From assembly GCF_910592395.1 (NCBI RefSeq), contig NC_088314.1, forward strand, positions 19,614,070 to 19,678,069: a stretch of DNA of 64,000 nt. The letters run 5' to 3'. The notes beneath the pieces are model-generated. The model was not told where the DNA came from and searched no databases. It was given only the letters and a program-made list of their open reading frames with translations. This DNA comes from Lineus longissimus (lineage: Eukaryota; Nemertea; Pilidiophora; Heteronemertea; Lineidae). Positions 25,001 through 37,000 of the stretch are shown one piece after another (within the stretch, counting starts at the first letter, position 1; each line of letters begins with the position of its first letter). The position numbers were made by a program, and so were the translations under genes.

Positions 25001-28000
25001 GTCCTGATAAAAGAGGTCAAACTAACTGAGTTGGAATCTCCCTGTTGTGATGACATCTTTGATGGCAATAGATGTTAAGACCATTTTTCTACATTTGACA
25101 GCATTGTGGTCTAGTGGATCATGGTGCACAGGTGTATGGTCTAATGATGTTGTGACACAATGCATGATGCAATGCATGCATGCCATCATGGCGCACCTGT
25201 AGCGAAAAAGATGTTTAAAATGCTCTGTAGTGATGTGGTTCAGTCTCCCATGCCGGTGTGTCCGTCTTTCCCCCTCTATTATACCACCCCTCAATCTTGC
25301 TTCTCTTTCTGTCCGGAGTATATTTCAAGTCTTATGCATAGTTGGTACCAATCTATTTTGGGGGAAACTTTTTGGAAAATCTACAATTACTCCAAACCAA
25401 ATGAATCTGATATCAACAGAATAAAGCTTTCCAATGAATGATCTGGTCATCCTTGAAAATCTGTGAGAACAATATGGCAGCCCACACTCAGAAACTTGAG
25501 TACCTATGCCCATCCATGGAAATGCTAGTCAGTTGATTCAGTCGGAGATTCTAACATATCTTTTCCAAGATTTTCTCAAAATAGTCGAGTCAAAAAATGG
25601 AAATTGGTTCTTGACTCAAGATATGCTCTGCTTCCTCTCTTCATACCGGTCATCCTAAACAATGTCCAGAAGCGACCAGGAGCATCCACTTTGCATCCAG
25701 TGAAGCATACGAAAGATGATTTGATGACTTTTTACTCTACTGGACCCTACTGGACCCTACTGGACACTGTTTAGGGTGACCCATTCACACCTATATATTC
25801 CATGTGATTTATCTTCCTGCTTACGCCAGGACGGGAACAGGGAAAGAAAGGTGACAATATAACATTGTTTGCATTGCATGGTTCAAGCCCAAATCTGCCA
25901 AGCTACAGACAATTGTGTGCCGCTCAGCCTACCCAATTTAAAGGCCATTTATCCATTTGAAATTTGAAAGTTATTTTTAAATTTGAATTTTGGTCTACAT
26001 GTCATGTAAATATGAAGACATGCTGTTGTGTTTAAGGAACCAACTTGCTCATGAAAAGTGAAATGTGACTGCACTTTGAATCCTGTGTAGATCATGTGGA
26101 TCACAAATCTTATAAAAACCATGTGCATTGCAAATCCTATGTAAACCATGTGCATTGCAAATCCTATGTTAACCAGATGAAATTACAGTATCCAGGATGA
26201 TCCGACACTGGCAGAGTTCTTGGGGTGAACATTTATGAGAATGTTTGCATCCATTATCTGATGCGTCTGGGAACTATGTGACTAAGAAATAGTGACAGAT
26301 GTCAGAAAATTTGTTATTTGTTACATCTATTGAACAAGATGTTGAATAGAGATTACCAAATTTTCCCTATGTAGTCGGTGCACAATCTATAATATGCCAA
26401 GTGGTATTTTCTGGCGTGGTAGATTTGGCTTGATGAGGCCACATATCTTTTATTTCTTGTTTATTTGTTGGTTTACAGCCTTGAATTTTGGGACTTCAGA
26501 GATAAAATTGACGGGAAAATTTGGATCAGGATTTCCAATTGTCATACTCACTGAGGTGGGGGGGGGGGGGAAGGGGTCTGAAAAATGCTTCCTCACATCA
26601 CCACCATTCACATTTATTTCACCATAACTTTTACTGGCTCATTCCTGTAAACCAAGAAATATGAGACATGTGGCCTAATAGGTGTTACACACAAACATTT
26701 GCACCATTTCTTTTCTTGTCCTAGTGACTTTATCAAGTTCAGTTCATGCTTTGTTGACCCCAGGAGTAAGGCTTGCCGCGGTAAACCAGGTTTGACATCT
26801 GGCTGTGGCAAACCCAGCTCACCATCTTGCTGTGGCAAACCAGGTTACCCTCCAATTGTGGCAAACCCAGTTTTTCCATCTTGACGTGGGAAACCACGTT
26901 TATCTAATATGTTGTATGCACAACAATTCTTTGAAATATTTTTATCAAAGTTTAACCATGTGATCAGTTATATAACTCTTATTTCTCATATATTACTTTC
27001 TTTTTGTATAGATGTGAAGTGAAGCACATCAGTCGGCACGAGTTTGTTTTTTCGATCAGCACATGTGATAATTTCGTATTTTTTCACATTTTAGAAATGT
27101 CTTTATTGGTTTAACTATGTGTATTGATAACATTTCTGGTACTTTGATTGGCTAATACCTGAGTAGAAGTGTCGAATTCTTGTTTTCGGAAAGTTACAAA
27201 TGCCTGGTCCATCAATTATATGCGCATGCTCCAATTTGTTTTGTAAATGCTTAATAGGTGGAGCCAGATATATTCGTTGAATTGAAACAGATGTTAGTGA
27301 TTGTTGTATTTATGTTGTGTTTTTTTTCGTTTTGTTTTCGGTTGTGTCTGTGTGTCCTGTTGTGCTCCTCACCGTCAATCGTAGACTCATTTCGTGATGA
27401 TGTACCTCCAGAGCGACGCCTAGAAGACATCATCCACCTCGCTGAACTCTGCATCGAAGTCTTGCAACAGAACGAGGAACACCACGCAGAGGTATGTATC
27501 ACACGACTTCTCTGCTCGATCAATCAGAATTGTTGCATTATTCACCCCTGACTAACATCACTGTGGGTTGTTATCCTAGTGTGTTTCCGTGACTACCATT
27601 GACAATTGTTTTGTGTTGAATGTTTCTCAACAACAAAATATGAAAGTTCCTCGGCATCTTTTCGACTAAAAGTAATTATTGACAGAAAAAGATGGGTCTA
27701 TCATACTAATACTCTCAAATTCATTTGGTTCTCCTTCTAATAGTCTTTAAACCGTTGGTATGATAAGGCCAAGGAAAACCAAAGGAGCTTCAGAGTAAGA
27801 GTAAACCCTTCAAAAAGTGGCCATCCAAGGATCTAGAATACTTTTCATACCTGTCTTGTTGCTTGTTAGTTTTTCGGTGTTTGATGCCTGGGTGATCAAT
27901 TTTCGTAATGTTCTCGTCAGTTCTCCATGCAGTGTCTAGTCATGTTCTCCATGCAGTGTTTTGGTGTTCTCCATTGTGAGGGAAGATGTATGTGATTGAC

Positions 28001-31000
28001 TGTGTGGAGAGTATTTTCCCCTCTATTGTTTGTGTGGAGTTCATGTGTGTGGAGAACACCAAGAGTTCTATGTCCAGAACAGTGTTACTCTACAGTGATC
28101 AATGTTACCTCTATCCACAATTTTTGGAGAGATAGGGATGTTGAAAAAGAATTGTTGGTGGACTAAATATCATCTTAATTCCTTGTTTTTCAAGACCTGC
28201 CAGATTTTGATTCTATGAACTGGTTTTCTTTATTTCAACACTAGTTCTTTGTTGGACCTTATCATATGAAAATTACTTCCTGTTGATGCATGGTTGCAGG
28301 TACAGGGCCTACTTCAGTTTAAAATATAATTTCTTTCAAATATATTCCAACGTAACATCTTGCATGGTTTATAAATCCAGGCATTTCATAAAATGAAGTT
28401 GCCCTTTAATGTTAAAATACCCCGGGTGAGTAAGTTATCAATGTTTAGGCATTCTGGTATGCGGGATGTCTTGGGGCTTGGCTGCTGCAGGTCCATGATC
28501 TGCACTGGGTTGAGCAGGACAGAATTCTTTGGTTGGGTTTGGGAGGTGGTGCATGAATGTTAAAAGCATGCACCACCTGTACTTTTTGAGCCTGCTTGAT
28601 ATCGGAATATCTGTCCTCTCAAATCGAATGCAGATCTCTGTTCCATGCAGCACGGAAAGCTTTGAATTTCGAACCTGAGGTGACCGGGGCATTTCGATGA
28701 TGCACTTCGCCTGTCCGTGCTTTAAGCTATCTGTTGTATAGTTTCTTGAATGAAAATCAGGCATGCTTTTAAATAGTTTCTTTTTGGTTACTCAAGTGCA
28801 TTTCAAAAACAACAATTAATCATATATTATTTAGGTGGTAATGATCAACTGATCTGTTTTACTGCTCAAATGGCATTGATGTAAATATGAATATTTAAAG
28901 GGCCTAAATAAGGCATCAAAAGGCACTATCCCACATAAGCGATCCTGAAACAAACCGAATCTTAAGCGGGCTTTTAAAAGTGTTTGGAGAGAGTTTGAAA
29001 TTGGGGGAAGGGGGCATGGGGCAGGTTTCCTTTGATCTGTCTCCAGCATGTGATCTTGAGGAATGCGCTTAGCTTCTTTTGAGTATGATATGACCCTCCC
29101 TGGGTGTGTTTCCTCTTGCAAGTTTCTCAGAACTTCTGTATGTGGTGCGTTCTGGTGCAGGTAAGAGTCGCATGAGGCTGTGGATGAGATCTCTTACACG
29201 ATAGTGAGCTTTCACATTCCCATTCCCCGAACCGATCCACCAAGAATGACCCACATAGATACACCTTCCCTGTCTTTACCTGCCATGGTGGTTATACATA
29301 TGTCTAAGAAGAGGAATTTTATTGGCTCCCAGATCAAACTTTTTCAAAAAAAATCTCCACTTCATTTGACTGCCTCAGTGGCCACATACATTATTTCGGA
29401 TTCTTCCTCTCAAATTCTATATGTGCACGGTGTTCTAATGAACCTGTTGGTCACCATTTTGAATTCCTCCCTTCAATCAATTCACCAACTTGGCTTTATC
29501 TAGAGAAATGTGTTGTTGGAGATGAATGGGTGCATTTAAGACCACTGTGTTCATTCCAAGGAAAGTTGGACTAGATTTGTGTAGATTGAATCCACTAATT
29601 TCAACCATGCCATTGTGTAGGTTGATGGACAAGTACTTTCAGTGGCATGGTTCAACAAATTTACAGGCAGTGGGTGGGACAATCACTTCAGCTGGTCAAA
29701 TCAATTTTACTAGTGAGTGGTTAAGGCAATGGGTGGGCAAATCTATCATAGTGAAATCACTAAAACTACTCAATGGTCGGGAAATTCAGTTTCACTAGTC
29801 AATGGATGAGCTTTGCAGGAGCTTTGATGGTGTAATTTGAGAATATTTTGAAGGGAGGTTCAAACTGGTGTCCGATGGTTGCATCTTTGCCATTGCCTGT
29901 TGTAACTGCATGGTTGCGCCCCCTTTTAATGTCGACCTTTTCTTCATCCCCACTGATATCTAGGCCTTTAAAGCGGTGAGTCATCACCTCGTATGGATTA
30001 TATATATTTTTACGATATATATAATTTCTTTCCAATTATACACATTTTCATCTTCCGTCAGTTTATTTTTTTAACACAAAATTCTTAACATTTTTTTCCC
30101 ATTTTTGTGTGTGATTCTTAATTATGTGCTTGTGGAATTTGAACTATAAAAAAGAAATTACCCTCTTATAAAAAGTTATTTTATGATGTCTTATAATTTC
30201 TGATGGAAAGCCTCTGTTTCGAGAAATTTGACAACAGGAATATTCAAATGCGCAACCTAAAAAACACATTCCAATTCGATTGGATCTGTCTTTCATTATG
30301 GGCTCATTCAAATCCACAAATCTGGCCAATCTGGCCTAATGCAGTCAAATGCCATGGGGTGCATATTGATGAGAATAGGAGCACCCCAAGTACTTCACGC
30401 ATGCCCATGGCATGAGAACAAATTGTGGGACTTTTTGACCAAAATGGTCCGGATGCTTCCAGACTAGACCTGATTGAACCAGCTTGATAGATAGTCCTCT
30501 TTGAATCCAGACTCATCCCAACCAGTGCCGATTACTTGCCTGTTTACACGGGGAAAATCTAGACTGCATTTGTATTGGATCAGATCTTATGGGTCTTTTT
30601 CTGTGCGTGTAAACGGCTTTAATATCAAACTCTTAGCCACAAAGAGGGTTGACTGTTGATTAGACTGTTAAATGGTGATACAGTGCTACTTATTAGCAAT
30701 AAAACACAGGTTTTGTAAACAAATCCTTACCTTGCAAAACACTTTTGAAATTCATGACACGAACCACTGTGCCACATATCATAAACATTGATGCCATCTT
30801 TTAAAAAAAACAAATCTCAAAATATTTCACAAGCATTTTGTGTCGCCACCTATTTTGTGAAACTGTGGCACCATGATTCTAATTGTCATGGACCGCATGC
30901 AGTTTTTTTCTCGATATAGTGCTTATCAGAGTCCATGTGCTTTCAGTTGAACGATCCCTGCACCAACCAGACAGAGATCCTCAATTGGCTGATCGTAACC

Positions 31001-34000
31001 TGTTAAGCAAGCTACCTGTCAGCCTCCATCAGTCTCTCCTTGTGGTTGATAGGCAGCTTGATCAGGGGGTAACCTGTTGAACGTGTCCAAGGGTTACCCG
31101 TTGATTAAGCTGCGCTATAGATGACAAGAAGAAAAGCTTACAGAAGCTGATCAGCGGGTGTGGGCTTGATCTGGCTACAATCAGCCGATTGAGGAACTTT
31201 GCCAGACTGCCCAATGCCCAATGGTTACAGTTCTTAAAACGGAGGCGGTTGCTTTGATACGAACTACAACTCTATTGGGGGCAATATTTTTCAGAATTTA
31301 CAAGTCATCGTTTCTCCTGGTCCTGTCGTGTTCAGTTCTCCGTGGGTTACCTAAACACGGTATCACGAAGTGCATACTTTTGCTATTCATGTGTTCGTCC
31401 GGTTGTTGGATTTACCGTATCATTGATGTTTCATCGAAGTGGCAAATTGACAGTCATATTGACGATTGTCACTTCAACAAAACATGTATGATATGAATTT
31501 GTTTGATCTGTCTGGTACTGGTCCTCGTGGAGAACAATTTCACTTTAATTACTTTGACGCACAATCTGTATGTATTTTTTAGAGTCTTTCGTGCTCATTT
31601 ATTGAGAGGTTTCGTGTTTATATTCGGGTGGGTTGAGGTTTGACGCCTTCTCTTCCTTTGTTGACGTCTGGACCAAAGCAGACTCCTAAGCTTGCTCAAA
31701 TCCTCATGGCAAATATGCCAATTTTTTTTTTATCATGGCTGGAGGATTAAGATATATCTCGCATACACCAAACCCTTCAAAAATTGGGAGCTTGACATTA
31801 ATTTGTCTCTGCCAACCACAAAGTGGACTTGGCAGGAGACTCTTGTTTGAGCTGGGAATTCCTCCCCAGTTCCAACAAACACTGATTTATTTTGAGAGCC
31901 AGTTAGGAGTCTGCAAGGTTTGACGTACAGACAGTTTAGTTCCTCACTCACGATATGGTCTTCTGTTCCGATACTTTGAGAGTTTTTCACCTCTTTTTAC
32001 GTAGTTTCTCCAAAGATCTCTTTAACATTTCTTTCTCGCAGAAAAAACCTGCCACGAGAACGTTTCACTCCGTAAGATCGCATGATATTAATTACTCGCT
32101 GGACTCTCTTCCTTATTGGTTATGGATTATGGATTGGGTTCTGAGGATAAAATTTCGGCACCTTAAGAGTTTCACTTCAAAATGAAGCCCAGATACTAAT
32201 GGCTTCCCAAATTACTAATAGGGAAAAGGTTGGATTGGGTGGAAATTCTGTCGAATAAATCAGGAAAAAGTGTAGTGTGTGACTTTGACACTCTCTCTTT
32301 ACATGCCATACGCACCCAGGAAACATCAGTAAAGATCTATAGCCACACTTTGTGTTATCCAACCGTAAAGGATGTTATCCAACCACAAATCTGTTATCCA
32401 ACCAATAAGAAGTGAGGTCACAATCAGTTTATTACAATTACAATTTCTGCATGACACTATATAGGGATCATTCATTTTTAGCCAGGGCGTGTTTTCAACT
32501 TTTACAAACCTATTCTTTATATAAATGCACCTCCCCATTGAGGAAGGATCGTTGAGTTGCCATTCGTGCCTCTTGCCAAGTGTAATAAGATGTCCTATTT
32601 TGTTTTGATCACATGCCAAGTTTTCCATCTTGTTGTGGCAAACCATGATGTTTAAAACCTGATACGTTTCTGAATGGATTTGTCCTTTAAGTTGGATGTG
32701 ATGTTGAAACAAAATAGGATGAATTTTTTACATGCGGCATGAATTATTATGTAGATCTTTGCATGCTTCTAACCAATCCCTGATTGTAAATTTCGCCCGA
32801 TCCGTACACAAGATACGTACTTGGTTCCCAGTCACTCTGTGAGTGATATACGCAGGACGGGACAGTACCTTTAGCATGCTAGTACCCTCTAACTAAGTGA
32901 CATAGAAATCTGAGAGTTTCCCATGACTGAGCTAGGCCTAGCAATAGCATACATGGTACTGCCTAGAGATAAACCATGTCATGTGTGACATGACAATCTA
33001 GGTGTATGAATGCTACTTTCCTGAGTAGAGGTTTTATAAGCGCGTCCAAGAGGGATGTCACCCCCGGGCAGTACTGTACCCACCACTGCCCGGCACTCAA
33101 AGCTCCTCTCTCTCAGCTCATATGCACCTGACACAGTTAATAGTTTAAGGCTTTGTTGGTCTCTCCGACCAGACCCCTTACGCCTGGTCCCCACGGTCCC
33201 TTCCTAAATCTTTCCCAATGTAGTCAATGATGTGCCATCAGATGACGACATTTGACTGCAGAACGGACGCAAATTGCATCTCCAAAATTAGCGGTGCAGA
33301 ATTTACAACTAAACTATTCAAAATCCATCTCCAGAGATTACTCTCAAATGTGACTTCGAAAACGTTTATCAAACACAGTTTTTCTGTAGTTAGGAGTAAA
33401 CGAAATGGCCCATTCCAATCTTTTTCTCGCTAGTGCGTTTTCTTTTTTTCCTCTTCAGTCTAAATCTAAGTGTTGTCTCACAGTAACATGGCTGTTGCTT
33501 TGAAATAATTTTTGTGTGATTTTACGGCCTAAGCGCCATCTACACACAAGCGTGGTACAAAGGTACGCAGGCTGTTTCAGTTAGTCGCTATTTTAACTCT
33601 CATGTGACCTTATTTGTCAAAGTTTTCAATTACTCTTGCTGCCTATAGATGGCATTTTGGTGTTGTCAACACGCCTAGTTGTTGGTCTTAATTTGCTGGT
33701 TGAAGATGCTTCTGCCCAAAGGCCAACTTTATTCGTTAAAGAAACAAACTTATCTGTGACTCTGACCCAAACTATCTAAAAAATGACCTGAGGACCCAAA
33801 GTGGTCAAACAAGGACCTGAGGACCCAAAGTGGTCAAACAAGGATTTGAAGACCCAAAGTGGTCAAACAAGGATTTGAAGACCCAAAGTGGTGAAACAAG
33901 GATTTGAAGATCCAAAGTGGTCAAACAAGGACCTGAAGACCCAAAGTGGTCAAACAAGGATTTGAAGACACAAAATAGTCAAAGAAAGACCTGAAGACCC

Positions 34001-37000
34001 AAAGTGGTCAAAGAAAGACCTGAAGACCCAAAGTGGTCAAAGAAAGACCTGAAGACCCAAAGTGGTCAAAGAAAGACCTGAAGACCCAAAGTGGTCAAAG
34101 AAAGACCTGAAGACCCAATCTGGTTAAACTAAGACCTGAAGACTCAAACTGGTCAAACATTGGATGGGCATTTAACATACTACTGAATTCCAAATTCTAT
34201 TTTCATATCACAAAATTTTCTTATCATCTCAGTGTTAGGCTTAACCTTGACCTTTGACCCCACCTCTACACGCACTTAGCCATTTTCTATTTCGATGGAA
34301 CAAATTTTTTCTCACGTAGCATCTGCGTTTTGTTTCTCTATGGATGGTGTATTCATATAAAGACTGGTCTTGTTGATAAATGAATCCATCAACCCCATGT
34401 TTCTTCATTACGAAACTGTCTATTTGATAAATCGTAAGAATGGAGTGCTGGTTTGACAATTTACTTCCTCAAAACGTGTGGTGATTCATGTCTCCGGCTA
34501 TGCATTGTGAGTTGTTCATTTCAGTGAACAGTGGGACATGTTTTGAGTTTGCCCATGCTACTGACAATGCACAGCCCGAGATGTAAAACACCATTCTTGA
34601 TAAGATAACTGGTGTTTGCTGGCAAAATTTAGGCAAAATACCTTGTTACTTATTTTCTTTGGTATGACTTAGACTTCTATGACACTTCATTCCAAAAAGT
34701 ACAAAACAATTCTTTTTGCTGAAAGGTTTCTCTATGTTAATTTCTTGATCGATTATTTATGTCAGCAGTTGTTATCAATTATCTTAAAGATTGAAAGGCG
34801 GACATGTTAGGTGTTTCATACTATTTAGTTTTGCTAACTCAACACCAAGAGGCCTGGCCTTCAGACAACATGACTGAATAGTGTTAAAGGGCAGCAAGTC
34901 CCTATTCGTTGTTGGCAGATTTAAAAGGCCTACACCATTCATTCAAAATTTCAAATTTGAATTTGTCGATTTTCAGTTATGTAAATACACATTGAGTATA
35001 AGTTTCAAAATTGATGTTCTCTACACCACTATTGATATACATTATATGTCAGATTATCGACATATTTCGTTTCTGTACAGCACAGCAGCAATGTTTGTTT
35101 CTATTTACTTGTGGCACGGAGAAAAACAATGTTCACCAATGGCATTGGCCTTTAAGGTGTATGGTCGTAGAAACCAATGGCCGTGGAATCTTTCATTCTC
35201 TGGACTAAGACTAAGTCAGCATAGAATTTAGAAAACGCCCACTTTAATCGCATCCCGATTCTCACTTGATCATTTCACCAAAAGCTTGACTAACTGCATG
35301 TCTATTTTTCCCGCAGGCATTTGCATGGTTCAGCGACTTACTCGTCGAGCATGCCGAGATCTTCTGGTCCTTGTTTGCGGTCGACATGGACGCCGTCTTG
35401 GAGTCACAACCGCCAGACACGTGGGACAGCTTCCCGCTGTTCCAGTTACTCAATGACTATCTAAGAAATGATGGTAGGTATAGGAATCATGGCACATGGC
35501 AGCAGTCACCAGATGGGCATAAAGCTACTCGATATGAACATCCGTCAGGTGGTTTCATGTTCAGTGGAAAATCCCTAAGCGGACACCTCTGTATGGGGAC
35601 ATTCTTTGGTCTCTCTGCGACCAAAAGTTTTACCTTCCTGTGATATCTGGCTGCCCAGTTCACCTCACCTTGACCATCATTCTCAACTGCCAATATCCAT
35701 TTTTCAGAAAATTTGAATGGTGGGAAGTTCCACAATCATCTGCGGGACGTGTTTGCACCACAAGTTGTACGATACGTGGACTTGATGGAGTCGTCAATTG
35801 CCCAGTCGATACACAAAGGTTTCGAGAAGGAGAAGTGGGACCCACAGGGGTAGGTAGAACAGCGCAGGCCATCTCCTTCTGCCAAGAAAAGGCCAAGTGG
35901 ACTAAGCCCTCGGCCAGGTTACAGTTGCTGTTATCAAGACTTACTTGTTTGAAATAGATATGGATGAGTGGAAAGATCCTGCCGATGACTTTTGTTTTGA
36001 CCGAAAATATTCAAAGATTTTGATTGGATACGGTTCATAAAAGGATGATAACTTGGTTGGACGAAATTTTGAAAGACTATCCAATGCCATCCTCCCTTCA
36101 TATCTTATATCTTACTGATATTTTTTCCTTGTATAGAGGTGTTTTGAATGAGTAAGTCCAGGATTCATCAATGTTATTTTATGTCACTTATTTCATTATG
36201 CACAAGCTGTATCAAGTTTCCTTGCCTGAAGATCAGACTTAATCGAAATTTCCTGAAACTTATTCTTGAAAGTTATCTTGACCTGTTCAGCACTGAATAA
36301 TTCATTCTTTTGAGCTTCTAAGTATTGGATATATACAAGAATCAGGAAACCATATTTTGCATTTTATACTGATGAGTCTCCAGTCAACATTTTGCCTCTC
36401 AATCTTTGCATATTTGTGACCCATTTTGCTGTGATGGGTCACATTATTTTGTCAATTGGTCTTCTAATCGCTGAAGTATTTTCTCGCTTCTGTCATTTTC
36501 CTTCTTTGTAAAACATTATGCCCAACATCTGGCCCGGCATCTGGCCCAACTGCCAAGCATCTGGCCCAACTGCCAAGCATCTGGCTCAACTGCACAGCAT
36601 CTAGTATGAATGCCAGGCATCTGTCTCGACTGCCAAGCATCTGGCCTGACTCCCCAGCATCTGGTCCGACTGCAAAGCATCTGGCCCGTCTGCAAGGCAT
36701 CTGGCTCGACGCCCTATAGCATCTGGCCAGACTACCAAGCATATATCAGTTCTAGCAGTTACAATGGTCTGAATGCATCAATTGTAAAATCATTTTGGTT
36801 GATGTGTTACTGGACAAGCCTTTCTGGATAAGCATTTTTCATTTGACAGGCTTTCATAGTCGCTCATAAACATTTCAGGAATGGTTGTGCAACATCAGAA
36901 GATATGTTATGGAAATTAGACGCCCTGCAGTCGTTCATCCGCGATCTACATTGGCCTGAGGAAGTTTTTGGAGAGCATCTTGACCACCGACTCAAGTTGA

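Larger units (their letters stand above)
27492..35316 (+). other. 7.8-kb CADPS intron
   Basis: Contains a small perfect hairpin (28549-28580), several short inverted motifs near 30340-30410 and 31055-31115, a triplicated 'gttatccaacc' (32355-32405) and a 13-copy 29-bp minisatellite (33782-34160). ORFs of up to 116 residues (for example 34881-35231) show no known domain and no splice logic. Confidence 0.6.

Noticed and set aside
26725-26765. Possible extra CADPS exon (tcctag ... gga|gtaagg)
   Set aside because: It is 41 nt long, not a multiple of three, and would break the frame between 24873 and 27385.
34881-35231. 116-residue ORF just before a CADPS exon
   Set aside because: No homology that I recognise, no splice sites, and intron-like composition; chance ORF.
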